Source: Chrysaora quinquecirrha (taxonomy: Eukaryota > Cnidaria > Scyphozoa > Semaeostomeae > Pelagiidae). From it: 64,000 nt of DNA. The notes beneath the pieces are model-generated. The model was not told where the DNA came from. It saw nothing but the letters and a program-made list of their open reading frames with translations, and ran no database searches. Below are positions 34,671 through 46,674 of this stretch, one piece after another. Positions within the stretch are counted from its first letter, which is position 1. Every line of letters starts with the position of its first letter. The stretch is from contig JACTAT010000012.1 of NCBI GenBank assembly GCA_014526335.1, positions 1,087,318 through 1,151,317 on the forward strand, in the 5' to 3' direction. A program made the position numbers and the translations under genes.

Positions 34671-34996
34671 TTGCTTTGAAAAGTATTTTGAAATTGCCGC
34701 TCTTGCCCAGACTCTATGATTGATGATGAGAATGTTTGAAATGTCATTAACTAGACCAATGTGGCAATTTGCCATCGTTTAAAAAGTAAACAACAATGAC
34801 TCATAGTGAACTATTACAAATCAGTAGAACAATTATCACATGACCTAAGATTGACAAAGCCATTTACAGGCCACCATTGTGAACAACCAACCGCTAATTG
34901 GGCATCAATAGCCGAGACAATGGCCCTAAGAGCATTCTTGAGATGCTTATACTATTGTTACACGTTTTCCATTGTTCAAGCGTTGGTTAGTCAGTG

Positions 34997-35024
34997 AATT
35001 AGTTAGTTAGTTAGTTAGTTAGTG
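34997..35024. repeat. (TTAG)n microsatellite
   Basis: Five to six TTAG units followed by TGACACGCC. Confidence 0.9.
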
Positions 35025-35150
35025 ACACGCCACCCCACACCAATATGTTCGAAATTCTTCGAACATAAAAACAGAATTTATCAAAAATATGCTAAATAGT
35101 TAAGACAAAGCAACAATAGTCGAAATTTAAATCAGCATAGTTTGTAGAAC

Positions 35151-35330
35151 ATGCAGTGCACCATACTAGATGACATTGAACTAGATCTACCAAAATTTCT
35201 TGGCAAAAACGTTGAAGAGCATCTAAAAAATATTTCAATAGAACAGTTAATTAATTACTTCAGATTGGCTGAGAAGATAGCAAATGGAGATGGTACTTTA
35301 ACTCATCTTTGTGAGAATGTTGATATTTCT
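35151..35330 (+). CDS. Possible short exon, unrecognised
   Basis: From an ATG, MQCTILDDIELDLPKFLGKN then VEEHLKNISIEQLINYFRLA reads like real protein with an acidic/hydrophobic pattern. GGAGATG/GTACTT and CTTT/GTGAGAA are possible donors, and an acceptor-like TTCATTTAG follows at 35362. No family recognised and no match seen in copy A, so low confidence. Confidence 0.3.
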
Positions 35331-35539
35331 CTGATATTTATTTGTCTATCTTCTTTCATTTAGGTATTGTTGGCTCAGCAAATCACTTGTGAAAAATCTA
35401 GTTCTTATAATTACTCTTCAAGGCTTTCTCCAAATGAATTCATCCCATTTGAAAGTGGAAAGCATGGCTTTGACAGCTCTTTTAAAATGTTAGCCATTGG
35501 ACACAATGTTGGATATGACAGATGCTATGTAAAATAACA

Positions 35540-38016
35540 GTATTTGATGGAAGTATGATGCTATTTTTTCATATATGATGTAGCGTTGGGACAAAATGGA
35601 GAGAAAAGTAAGAGTAATAGAAACAAGATGTATTAAAGGAAGTTTGCTAATTGAGAAAAATGAATCTCAAACGCCAGTGAGAGACTAATCAATTTGAGCA
35701 AATCAACGCAAGGTGTCCGGTTTTAAATGAAAACACTAATGTAATCTTCAAAATTCTGACAAGCATTTAATATGGAACTATTGGCACTAAATATCACTGA
35801 AATAATTGAAACTAAACCAAGTGAATTTTTTGACATTGATGAGGAAGTTAATGGATGGAGGAAGAAAGAGAGGTAAATATTGGTGCAGAAAGAGAGAAGA
35901 GATAGAGATGCCATATTTGCTGATGCATCATAGAATTTCATTTTTAGGAGATTCGTTTGGTGAAATTGATAAAAATAAGACCTATCACCTGGTAATGTGG
36001 TGGAAATGACAAAGACAAATGGTGGAAAATTGGAAGCATGAAAAGAAAGAGTAAGAAATTAATTTTAATTCAATCTTGCAGAATGACTTTCGTTGTGTAT
36101 TGTTTTACAGCTGAAAAAAATTAATAACTAGCTTCTCATGCCAGGGGGGGGGCACTCATCAATTCTTGTTAGGGATATGCTGTCCAAGCATCAAAAACAT
36201 ACCCAACTTGATGCAGATGTTTTGAAAGTGTGTACCCAACCTTATACCAATTTTCACGAATGTATACCTGGCCTTATGCCAATTTTTTGAAACTATTGCA
36301 CAAATATGTGAAAATATACAAAATCTTGAAAATTGAGACCGATCTTTGTATCAAAATTGCGAAAACGGACAGTGTTCCTTATACCAGAATTGTGAAAATC
36401 AATACTGTGTTTGGTCACGCATCCCAAGTTCCCATATCATTTAAAGTGCCCCTCCCCACCTGGGGCTTCAATACAGCATTGAAACAATTTTAAATTGCAG
36501 CACTGAAACACCGAAACACCGTTGGAGATGCCCAGTACTGCTTTGCCACGCTGTTCAATTCATACTTTCCGTAAAATGAACTAGAGAGAAATCACCATTT
36601 CAATAATCTCCCGGCTGCATTAAACGCATTTTTTCTATTCTCTTGCTAAAAACAAAGTGCTCATTTTATCCTCAAATCCTAAGGGTTTCCTTCCCCTTTT
36701 ATAGTCATCTGGACAATATTGATTTTGGGCATGGGTTAGTAAAGATAAACAAAGAGAAGAAATATTAGCCAAGTTTTTTATCTTTTATCCTGAAGAATAC
36801 GGGTAATTTTGTTCCATTGTTCTCCTGAACAAGATATATGTATTTTTGTTTTTGGTGAAATTTGCAAAGTTTGGTAGTACTCTGGTCATTGGTTAAAAGA
36901 AGACAATCCCTATCTAATTCACCTAATTCCATACACTAACTCTTGCTCTTAAGACTGCTGAGGTTGCTTTCCTTCCAATTCTCTAGTCAATTTAGCAGCC
37001 TGCATTCATGGTTTTCTGCTGGCTTTTGAAAAACTTTTTTGTATACCTCAATTATTTTGAATTTTTCACTTTTCTTGTTTTTCCGTTTTGACGTAGCATG
37101 TTTTCTTTATATCATTCGATGCATGTAAACACAAACATGCTACATAATAAGCTTAGTATCAATGGGCAATTATACTAGAATTCTAACCGTGTTTTTATGC
37201 TCTTCCTCATTTTTCGGCATTTGCTGTAGATCCTTTACGCTTCTTATCTTTTCAGTTCTTGCTAATGACATCATAGTTATTTTCTAATGCATCACTGCCT
37301 AATGAAACGAAATCAAATAATTTACCTACTAGTCTCTGATGAATAACAAGCAAGAATGCAATATGTTAGATAGTGTGGCCTGATAGTTGATAAACACATC
37401 AAAGATACTAAGATAGCTTAGATAGCTAAGATACATCTTCTATAGCATTTAAAATACAATTACCTGAAACTATCTTATCCAAGAATTTAGTAATATATTT
37501 CAATGATCCTTTCTTGAATTGCAAACCGTATCTTGCTCATACCCATAACTAAAATTTGATGGCTATAAAAGTTAATTATACTTAACTTGGAGCTCTCCAT
37601 TTACTTGAATTTGTCCCAAGCGCTCTTTTTAGCTGAAGAAATAGCTATCGCTGCTTGTTAAGAACAATTGTGTAAATTTTGTTTTGTTGAAGAATGAAAA
37701 AGTAGTCCTGAGTATTTCCATTGTCCATGTTGTCCAAAGGCGAAATATCGAACTCTATTGTATCTTCTTCCAAACGATTCGGGCATTGGACTTGCATATT
37801 TTTGGCTGACTAATCATTGCTGCAATGATTGTGTATTGAATCTTCAGAAAGGACGAAATTATTAGCAGCTGAAAAATTAGCAGCAGAAACATTTTGATAC
37901 CCACCGTTTGACACATGCTTTGATCTTTTTTCATCTTTATTCTAGACACTCCTTTGTTTTGCTTATCTGTTGTTCGTCCTCTATATCAGAAGGATCATCG
38001 TGTTTAGCATGATCAT
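35540..38016. other. AT-rich duplicated tail, copy B; contains MITE-like repeat 36140-36470
   Basis: Matches 17665-20186. The embedded repeat has ends CCAGGGGGGGGCAC and GTGCCCCTCCCCACCTGGGG, a better inverted match than in copy A. No gene seen. Confidence 0.55.
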
Positions 38017-38479
38017 CTATCAGATCCCACCCAGCTTCTGACGAATCTGCCAAAATGATCATTTGATTCTGTACTTCAATAATTTAATTTCTTATAATTT
38101 AGCAGCAAGCTTGGCACCTTTAGATAACGAATTGTGGTCTCCAGATGATAATGAATTAGTCAAAATATCAATAACGTAAGGGACCAGTCATTATTTATGC
38201 CGGGTAGGGGGCCAGAGGAAATTTCTATTTAGCTCTAAAATTACAAAAAGTCAGGTGTTGACCAAAATAAAAAGGCAATGAATGTTGTTGAACGGAACTA
38301 ACATATGTATAATAACCAAACTTAGATAAGATTAGAAAGTAAAGCAAATCTTCGTGTCTTATCGTCTTTTATCCTCTTCAACACCTAACTTCCTCTGTAA
38401 GAGTTCTTTTTATGTCATCCTACTCTACCTTGGCATGTTTTTCACTTTTGTCTCCAGCTACAAAGATCTTTGCAGCCTT

Positions 38480-39669
38480 TCAAACAACGTCTTCTAGCCT
38501 CGAAATATTTGTTGTAGACCAGTCAAGTATGGCTCTGTTCTCAAGTGTTGTATGGCTCTGCCTGACCTGACGCTCATCACTCTGTAGAAGCTCTCTACCA
38601 CAGCCTCTGAACCTCCCATAGACAATCCAAAATGTTAGGCTATCATTGCCACCTGTCCAGCTTTCTGCCACAATGCCTCATTAGCTTACCTTTAAGAGGC
38701 TCCAGTTTTTTTCAAAAATGCTGGCATGGAATTGTGTGTGTCCCCGAAATTCAAATCTTAATAACTTGATCAACTTAAGCTGGATATCAATTGTTGTTTC
38801 TTACTGCTTCATCAATATTGTGTCAGAACTAGACTTAATTTCATTAATTAGCTTTCCATCTTCATCTTCAGCAGGAAAGAGGCATGAAAGCAGTTGATCT
38901 TTCATATTCTGATCCCAAACCAAAAACTTTATTGCTCCCTTCAAGTCCCTAAAACGTATGCTTGAACAAATCTGTTTTCGTTGTCTGTCCTGTAAAACAT
39001 CTTTTTCCAGCATAACTTCATGTTTTTTTCTATTTATTCTCAACATATTCTTCGACTTCAGCTGCCGGAGCCCAAGCCAGAAACGCAATGGGAAACCGAA
39101 GATCTTCGGTTGGGTTCGGAATTATCGTGCAAACGAGCTTTAGAATTTTGCTTGGAATGACAAAGCCATACTTATCTGCTATGGGTTCCAATGTTTCATC
39201 TTCGCACTCCTCAAATGGCAAGTAGTGCAAAAATCCATTACTTCTGAACTAGTGCACGAAATCAGGAAGTGGCTGAAGCCTCAATTCTTGATGGATCTTC
39301 GTTTCTGTATGACGCAAAGGTATACTTATCGCGTCTGGATATGTTCTTCTTCATAATCTCGGCATAATCCTCAACGTATTTTCGTCTTATTTCTCTTATT
39401 TTCCATATTACAGAAAGATCTCTTAGTAATCTGCTTGGCTTGCTCCCATATTGCATGTCGCAATCTTCTTTCTTCTCCTCGTTCATAGACAAGAAGGTTT
39501 TCACCTGCTCTTCATCAGTAAATATATAATCGTCATCTTTAACTCCTTGAAGAACAAAATTGCAGATGACTAGAAATACTAACACAACAACTAACATCTC
39601 AAGAGGCGGAATGTTGAAAGGACTGGCTTCTGACAAACACTCTACTACCTCAGTGGCCACTGACTCCAC
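38480..39669 (-). pseudogene. Downstream part of a decayed transposase-like gene
   Basis: Minus-strand frames at 39262-39669, 39030-39230, 38801-39088 and 38480-38671 follow one another with frameshifts. Recognisable wording includes VESVATEVVECLSEASPFNI, FTDEEQVKTFLSMNEE, SRLLRDLSVIWKIREI, LPFEECEDETLEPIADKYGF and DRQRKQICSSIRFRDLKG. It continues from the VERVH-bearing segment upstream (39670-39790), so all are probably one former protein. Family not assigned. Confidence 0.5.
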
Positions 39670-40318
39670 ATTTTCTTGATGAGCAATTGAGCCAGGAACA
39701 ATGTCGTCATTGTTGCAATTACTGTTGAATAGGCCATGTCTGGATAGTACTTTGTTATCTTCAGTATGTACTCTTTCTACAAAATTCTCTTACTGTTATA
39801 CTCAGCACCTGACCAACGCTATTAATTCCGAGTAGACTTTTCAACCTTTTCAAAAGCATTTGCACGAGAGGACTTGAGGGTTGCTCGCCTGGACCATTGT
39901 CAACTACGAAGAGCAGGTTATCAATCATCTTCTTTGCTACCTGGTTGCGAAATTTTTCGACCATTGTCGGTAATGTCATGAGGAGAAAAACTTCATGGAA
40001 TACTCTGAACGCGCTTGATGCTTGAAAGTAAGAAATGTTGACCAGAGTTACTGAAAAACTAGAGCATGTTACTATAACAACGTTGTCTGCACTTAAACTA
40101 AGCTCGACATTCTTGTCCATATCGAGAAAAAGATGGGTGCTTGGCGCTACTGCATTCATCCTGGATTGGTTCCATTCGCAGTCTAGCAGCAAACCTTTTG
40201 ACTTCTTCCAAGTTTTACTAGGCTGTTGCACTGGAGAAATATCGCCGCATACAATATTTTCTGGGTCTTTCGAGTCCGCCAAATTAGAATCCTTCTTGTT
40301 TTTTGCTTCTTCAAGCAT
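39670..40318 (-). pseudogene. DDE/integrase-like transposase fragment
   Basis: The frame from Met 40318 reads WKKSKGLLLDCEWNQSRMNA, a hydrophobic strand VVIVTCSSFSVTLVNI, then LLFVVDNGPGEQPSSPLVQM with an acidic residue at the end of a strand (D140, near 39900). About 40 residues later, after a frameshift, it reads ENFVERVHTEDNKVLSRHGL. A strand-D-NGP motif followed by a VERVH helix is the layout of RNase H-fold transposases and integrases. At least two frameshifts mark it as dead. The superfamily is not resolved. Confidence 0.6.
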
Positions 40319-40448
40319 TTAGTTGATATTTGAAGACGACCAGTGTAGATTTACAACCCTTTTCTCTCTGTTTTTGTTCTCGACGGTTTATTAAGAGAGA
40401 TGCACGCATTCACACGTTCTCCGTTAATTTATAGCCTATAGCTACTTA

Positions 40449-40616
40449 CCATCACTAGAAAGAGCCTGGGCAACTTTTAACCAACCTAGCTTTTTCTTTG
40501 GTGTTTCTTTAAAACTTCTAGCTCTAACATCCCAAAGACATGGATATTTTTTCACCTCTTCAATCAGGTTGACTTTAAAATCACCGACAACTGATGTGCA
40601 ACTGTTCCCTTCCAAC
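40449..40616 (-). CDS. MADF-domain exon with splice donor
   Basis: The frame VVGDFKVNLIEEVKKYPCLW then DVRARSFKETPKKKLGWLKV and AQALSSD matches the start of a MADF domain (Leu-Ile-Glu-x-Val then Pro-x-Leu-Trp/Tyr, and a later Trp). It ends at a consensus donor, GATG/GTAAGTAG. MADF domains bind DNA in transcription factors and in several transposon-encoded proteins. Its place just upstream of the DDE-like fragment, on the same strand, suggests one element. An in-frame stop lies near 40630, so the upstream start is unclear. Confidence 0.6.
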
Positions 40617-40689
40617 GACTGAAGATCCTAATTTGGCGTTGACCTGCTTTCGCCATTTTGTTTTTCTATGGCCTGAGCTGTTTGATTCA

Positions 40690-40987
40690 TGTAAAAGGAA
40701 AAGTTGTCACGAAAATTCTAAAGAATGTGATTGGTTTTCATTCATTTGTTGTAGTGAATAGGGTGGAAGCATAGAAAACCCCTCTGTTAGCTTTCATAAG
40801 AAAATAACTAAGAATTACGGAATAAACTATTTACAAAATATTTAAACTAGCTGCCTATTTGAGATGATTACTACTTCCAATTATTTCACTTCATTCTTTT
40901 TCATCCATCTCTCACACCATATTTTTCGAACACGTGTTTTGCGGAGCCTGGGCCTGAATGCCTAAGGAGATACTACACTTTCCAACA
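40690..40987 (-). mobile_element. Probable solo or 3' LTR with polypurine tract
   Basis: On the minus strand AAAAAGGGGGAG (a polypurine tract, 40990-41002) is followed by TGTTGGAAAGTGTAG, and the block ends CTTTTCCTTTTACA. TG...CA ends after a polypurine tract are the signature of a 3' LTR, and TGTTGGA is common in copia-type LTRs. No partner LTR or pol is seen nearby. Confidence 0.4.
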
Positions 40988-41186
40988 CACTCCCCCTTTT
41001 TGATTCACAACGTGATCAAACAATACCGTATTACTAACAATATTACTTTTTTACATCACAAGCAATGCTAACATACAAATATTTCTTTCGCTACTGCAAA
41101 AACAATAAAACGTTGAAATGCTGCACACTAAGAGTCCATTTCTCAACAAGACATGGAAATATTAAAGATAATAAGAAAAATAAACA

Positions 41187-41400
41187 ATGAATAATACAAG
41201 CTTTCTAAGTCTTACCTTGCCTAAGAAGCGCTCCTATAACCGCTGCATTCCTTCTGGCTCTGTGCCCATGCTGCACTGTGGCGGGCGCGTGCGAATGCAA
41301 TGCTTGCGGCGACTGTTGCGGTGCTGGCAACTGCGGCTACGGCTTGAACGGCGCTGGACGCTGCTGCGTATTATTACGAATTTCTAAGGGTACTAAATGC
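41187..41400. other. GC-rich patch, possible minus-strand exon
   Basis: 41270-41365 is far richer in G and C than its surroundings. On the minus strand it reads Ala/Pro/Gln-rich in two frames and runs to a consensus donor, AGGCAAG/GTAAGAC, near 41211. On the plus strand one frame is cysteine- and glycine-rich. Which strand is coding, if any, cannot be decided by eye. Confidence 0.3.
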
Positions 41401-42420
41401 TACAAAGATCTATTGAAAACCTTCTTACCCTCTTCGTTCGTGCGTACCTCCACTTTTGCTGCTCTCGTTGAATTGTCTCTTCCTGTCAATAACTGCACTA
41501 CCCTACCGATCTTCCAATAATGTTGTTAAATTAACGTTTTTCCGCATGCGCAATTATATTTTTTCCCGATCCTATCCGTTCGGAGCCAAAATCATGAAAG
41601 TGGAAATTCGGCTTGATCTTTAAACAGAAACAAATATATTTCTGCTTAGTCATCCCTGATCGTCAATTGAAGTATGTACACGATTGTTCATTGCATGTAA
41701 TTACTGGTGTATACACGCTCGGATATTTTCCCTAACGAAAACTGGAAAATTTTCTCTACATTATATGTTTGCCTTCTTTTCTCCCATCTTCTCGTCACGT
41801 GCGTACTCTGATTACTTCTTTGCAGACAGATGTTTTAAAATAAAGGGGGGTGGGGGGGGGTAGGAATTAACATGTTTAATTTTCAATACTTCCACGTGCG
41901 AACACGAAAGATCTTTACTTCCAGAATGGAAAAATTGCTTCTTGACTGCACACAGACTAAACATTGATAATCTCTAGTTGATGTTCTGACAGAAAAGACA
42001 GATGTTTGACCATCAGCATAAAGACCACAAACCTTGACGACATACGTCGCATGTAGCCATGACGATGTAACTTCAAATCACGGTAACCGTTGACTGTCAA
42101 CAACAAAAAATCGTAGATCGCAACGACTGCCAACATAAAACACCCCATGGAAGCAAACAAGCAACACCTGGGTAATTTTTTTGTCTCAGGCCAATATCAA
42201 TTTTATTTTGCGACTCCACTTGAAGTCTGTTGTTTTAACTTTTTTTGGGTAACTATTCAGCCATTTCTCAAAGAGTTTTAAGTTGCATCCCTACTGTTAT
42301 ATAGTGAACCATTGATATAAATATTATTATATACTGCATGCTCTCGACTTTCCGCGATAATTTGTTTACGCCTTAATATCCTGAGTTGCACCCACAGCTT
42401 GCAAGACAAATAACATGACG
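41401..42420. other. No gene seen
   Basis: AT-rich, with a G tract (about 41847-41862). No domain or repeat family recognised. Confidence 0.4.
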
Positions 42421-45400
42421 TTACAAAAAGACCTTTTCTTTTTTGACAGTCACTGTGTGAGATGTGTTATATTTGCTGTAAATTTCACAACGAAGAACGG
42501 CGAAATAGAAATAGACACGAGTAAATTCTGTCATAGTACTTTGAATAAGAGATTCTTCTTCACAAAAAACCTCATCAGCTCCTCCATGCAGTCGTTTTCT
42601 TGGCTGCTGCTTGAAAATGTGAATCAACTCTTTTTATATTTTTTAAAAACAGTGCTATGCCTTTCATGTTCTGATGTGCTTTGGTGCTGTCGTATGTTAC
42701 TTTTTGGCAGCTTGCAGACGGTGTCTTTCCTGAAGCTTTCTCACATGGTGTGCAAATGTTCTCAACAAAAAACACCCTAGCATCAAATTCACTCGCAACA
42801 GATCTAGCAAGTCTGCCTGTTTCGAATCTGTGCCCAGATAATCAGCCATCTTTCACTTGTTCTTGTAAGAACTGATGTGTATATTGAAATTTTTCATTCC
42901 CTGGCTTATTTCTCTGAGGGATATTTTTCGTGACAATATTGGTAAAATAGCCGAATCTCTTTCGTGGCATGATGATTAATGAGATGCTTCCTACTTGCCT
43001 TGAGCAGATACACTTTCAAGACCAGTTTTTCTTTTGTTCTGTCAAAGCAGGCATTGTCATAGATGAGTACGGATCTTCGTTGTGCAACACTGAATTTTTT
43101 CAAGTACATATTGCGGCCGGTATGTTCTCAATATTACCATCAAAGAGTGTAGTTTGATCTGTTTGCAAGTCAATTTTTCGTGCGTTGCCAATTGCAAAGC
43201 CAAATGAACTTTAGGGCCCTCAGTTGGTAATTTCTTCTTTGCATATATGTTTTTGCAGCTCGGATTTGCTGTGCTTCAATAAGTCAGTCTTCTGAAGTTT
43301 ATGTTTTATTGTGTTTTTCTCTAAAAATGTCAGCATTTTTTTTTCTGGTCTTGTGTGTATTCTTGAGCCTCCACAATTGGAGCCCTAGCCAAAAATGCTC
43401 ATCAATTTTATTCAAACCGCTCCGTAAAGTGGCGTTCTCACCCTCATCTGTTTTGTTAGTACTTAGCACCATTTTCCTAATTTCTTCGATATTTAGGTAA
43501 AGATTGTCCTGGAAAAGTTCGGTATTTTAGCAGTGCTAAAGAATCAGCTAAAGTGATTGTCGTAGCAGAAAGTTCTTCGGTCAAGAGTGCTTTGGCTCCA
43601 ACATGATACCGTGTTTTATGTTCGTATGAAGTAGTATTTAGGCTTACACACCATGAGGTCCAACAAGTTTGGTGCGTCGTTTTGCAAGATGTATATCTCT
43701 TCTGATGATCGTTGTCATCTCAAATACAACTCAACTGCTATGACTTTGAGACATGTTGAGACTGAATTATCAGGATCCATCGATTAGCATATCACCGCTA
43801 TGCGATAAATTTCACTGTCAATGTTAAATGCTTCATTCTGATCAATTTTCTTATTCTGAAACTCGGAACATATTTAGCGATGTACAGTATCTTTCGGTTT
43901 TAACAGCTTTTCAATCGAAGCGACGGGGAAATTTCTTCAGACTTATACAATCTTTTCTCACATAAGAAGCCATGTTGACACCTTTCTGCAAAGCAATGTC
44001 TTGCAATGTTTCCGCCAGGCTCCTTTTTGTGATCTTTGTGTCGTCCATAACTTTAATCGTGTTTTCTCATTCGCAGATGAATACCTTGTAATGTCCTGAA
44101 GTTTTCTTTCTTCCAGTCAATTTGGAACATGCTTAAAATGTGAAGGCAACTGGGCTCTTTCCATTGCAACATCCGACTAATGAATTAAGGTTCATGTCCA
44201 CTTGAATGTCGATTCTTGCTTTTGTCACCAATGCTGTTCCTGCGCTCGCTCGATGGAATGCTACTGGAAGAATGACCGATAGTTGCCTTCACAAAACCGA
44301 AAAGATGCATGTTTGCTGTCAGAAACTTAAGTATGAAGGACATTGTTTGCATGAAATATAAGAACACGCTAACATATTGTACAATAGGTCATGCAGCTTG
44401 TACGTTCCATCATTTTGAGCACATAGCACTTGCACTACCCATTTAAAGGCATCTTCTATCATCCCTTCAATGTTTTACATTAAATGCTAAACGTCAAATG
44501 AACCAATCTCACCATAGCAGTCAATGTAGCTAAGTTTACTCCTTCAAATAGCTTCATCGTGAGTCGCTGATATGCATATTCTGCGTCGATTTGCTGCTCC
44601 TGTTTTAGATTGATGCCCAATTTTCGTGATGTTTGAGTCACAACGCCGTCTGCAATTTTTGGTGTTGAAGCTTTTTCTTACACTACAACGTATACCCTGT
44701 CCTTCAAGTCATCGACTCGTTCTTCAGTCATCTCATATTGCACTTACTCACGTCCGACTTGACATTCTCTTTGGCAAGGTAGTTGTTTTATTGTTTAGAC
44801 TATGATTATATTTTTCAACTAGAGTTAAAAGTATTAGTAGCGTTAGCATATAAGCACCGCCATTGCGCCACCTACCAGTTGACTTGAGAAATGATAATCT
44901 GTGATTTCGGATAAGATACTTACACCAGACGTAATTTAAATGTACTCTACTTCTATTAAGGTGCTTAGGGGCGTCTACATTCGAATGTTCACAGTATCTT
45001 AGATTATTTTCTGTACAAAGATCTCGAAGAATAAAGTTTACTCTGACCCTCTTTGGCTTTTATTTGTCATAATTTGGCACCAGACCAGTCACGATGAAGT
45101 TGATCCTATGCTCCTCTATCTGTTTGGCAAGCCCAAAAATTTCTTGTCTTATTTTTACATCAGAGTCTCTTTGCCGATGTTCTCTGCTGTTTCATTTACA
45201 TCGGATGATGTTGTTTTACCATTTGTTCTCGCTCTGCTGCGCCTTTTCTTTCTTGCTCGACTTCGTTTACCGTTATTGTTACTGGAAACAATATTTTCAG
45301 TAGCATCGATGCTTTCAAAAGCAATCGTTGGTTTCCTTCCTGGCAAATCTCTGGTAGGAGTGCTTGTAGATAGCTCCTTAGTTATATTCGAACTTCCAAC

Positions 45401-45538
45401 TCTTTTCCTCTTTGGAAAATGCTTTGTTGACGTCTCTGCTAACTCAGGTTCTGTCATCTCTGCGGTTTCTCTTTCTAGTTGTTTACTTGAATTTCCTCCT
45501 TGCATCGATCTTTTGGCTGGTGTTTGTATCGACCTCAT
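42421..45538 (-). pseudogene. Decayed protein gene with basic N-terminus, transposase-like
   Basis: Protein-like wording runs down the minus strand across many stops and shifts. In order: a disordered Ser/Thr- and Arg/Lys-rich N-terminus with KRSRARKKRRSRAR (45155-45538, NLS-like); MTEERVDDLKDRVYVVV and KLGINLKQEQQIDAEYAYQR (44520-44760); EKNTIKHKLQKTDLLKHSKS (about 43300); RRSVLIYDNACFDRTKEKL (about 43060); RFGYFTNIVTKNIPQRNKPG; and VFFVENICTPCEKASGKTPS (42575-42960). The YDNAC motif faintly recalls KDZ-type transposases, but the link is weak. No intact frame longer than about 130 codons remains. Confidence 0.45.
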
Positions 45539-46280
45539 ACTTTTTATTTAGGTTCTTCCAATATCTGTTTCTGTAGTTCTTGATTCGCATAGCAACTTTG
45601 TACGCGTCCAGATTCTGACTCTAGCTCGATTTTAATTTTTTAACCCGTTCTTTGATATAGTGGAAGACCCACAGAATGTTAAAATGATTCTTAGTTATCT
45701 TAGTTAATCACTTTACTCGAAGATTTCAGGTATGTGCAAATAATCTTGCAAACGCAGAGGTCGACGAACTTTTGGCAAGACCAGATTTTAATTTGCTTAA
45801 TCAGCCCCTTTCCTCCTCGAAGAAATGCGACGGAGAAAACACAATGTGCAGATTGGCAACAGATGATCAAATAGCATCATTCTACATGTACAGATTCATA
45901 CAGCGTCTACATTACTAAAAATTAAATACGGTACTACATTCATTCTAAATACGGTACTACATTCATTCTAAATACTATATGTGGGCATTGGAAGTGCGAA
46001 GTGGCAAGATGCACGCGTAAGGTTGGACAAAATACCGCCGTTGGTAGGTGCGAAGTACCCCTGCAGGCAGGCAATACCAAACCTTGGTAGTATTTGTTGC
46101 GTATTTGACAATAGCGTAGCGATACAGAGTGCCGGGTCTCGATCTACTACGGGTGAGGTCAAGAAATCCAGAGAGGGGTACACGGATGAAGAGAGGGGGC
46201 CGGGTCCCCATTGCAAGCATCCATGTCCAACTCTGGTGTGAAACAGGATAAACCCTCATAGCTTGCTCTTGGTGCTGCAG

Positions 46281-46674
46281 TTATAACGACGCGAAAATTT
46301 CCTTTAAATGTTTGTAGGTGCCAGATTTGGCACCATATGTTGCCCCCGGTAAGCAGGCAGAACATTGAATCTTTAAGCAAGGATAAGCAACTGAAATGTT
46401 GTTTTGCACCCCAGGGGAATACCGTGATTCTTTATAAAGTTTCTGTCCTGCGTGCTGTAATCCTAGAACAGAAATCCTCATAGGATAGTCACTTGTAATT
46501 TAAATCAAACCTAAGGGGCCACAGAATTATCACATTGTGGGTCATAGCAAAAACAACATTTTGGTTTTTTCCTCTGCCGATAGAAAAGTAGAAAGGACCT
46601 GCGTGATCAAGAACACAGTGAGAAAAATCTTTGGCTGGGTCCAATTGATCGACAAGGGAAGCAAGCCAAAACAA
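46281..46674 (-). pseudogene. Retroelement integrase-like scrap, unit 1
   Basis: The minus frame FSHCVLDHAGPFYFSIGRGK then NQNVVFAMT recalls the start of the integrase core of BEL/Pao or gypsy elements, where an acidic residue precedes AGPF. The flanking frame 46281-46481 contains GATYGAKSGTYKHLKEI. It is short and isolated, with no catalytic triad visible. The identical copy is at 51820-52213. Confidence 0.4.

Larger units (their letters stand above)
23672..38016 (+). repeat. Segmental duplication, copy B
   Basis: Direct partner of 3645-20186. Extra segments relative to copy A are the left TIR arm near 24150, the MITE at 24561, the hAT-like piece at 26348, the long-TIR element at 30720, and about 2.4 kb of LINE and minisatellite from 33140. 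The homologous order is otherwise kept. Confidence 0.85.

Noticed and set aside
34997..35024. (TTAG)n as telomere-like repeat
   Set aside because: Only a few units, and not the TTAGGG animal telomere motif; an ordinary microsatellite.
41278..41520. Cysteine-rich plus-strand peptide resembling a metallothionein or toxin
   Set aside because: Cysteine richness follows from TGC/GGC-rich bases; there is no signal peptide, and the minus strand offers a better exon with a splice donor.
45968..46259. Overlapping frames on both strands near 46 kb, repeated at 51.5 kb
   Set aside because: Three frames are open at once in identical tandem units; none shows a domain or codon pattern of its own.
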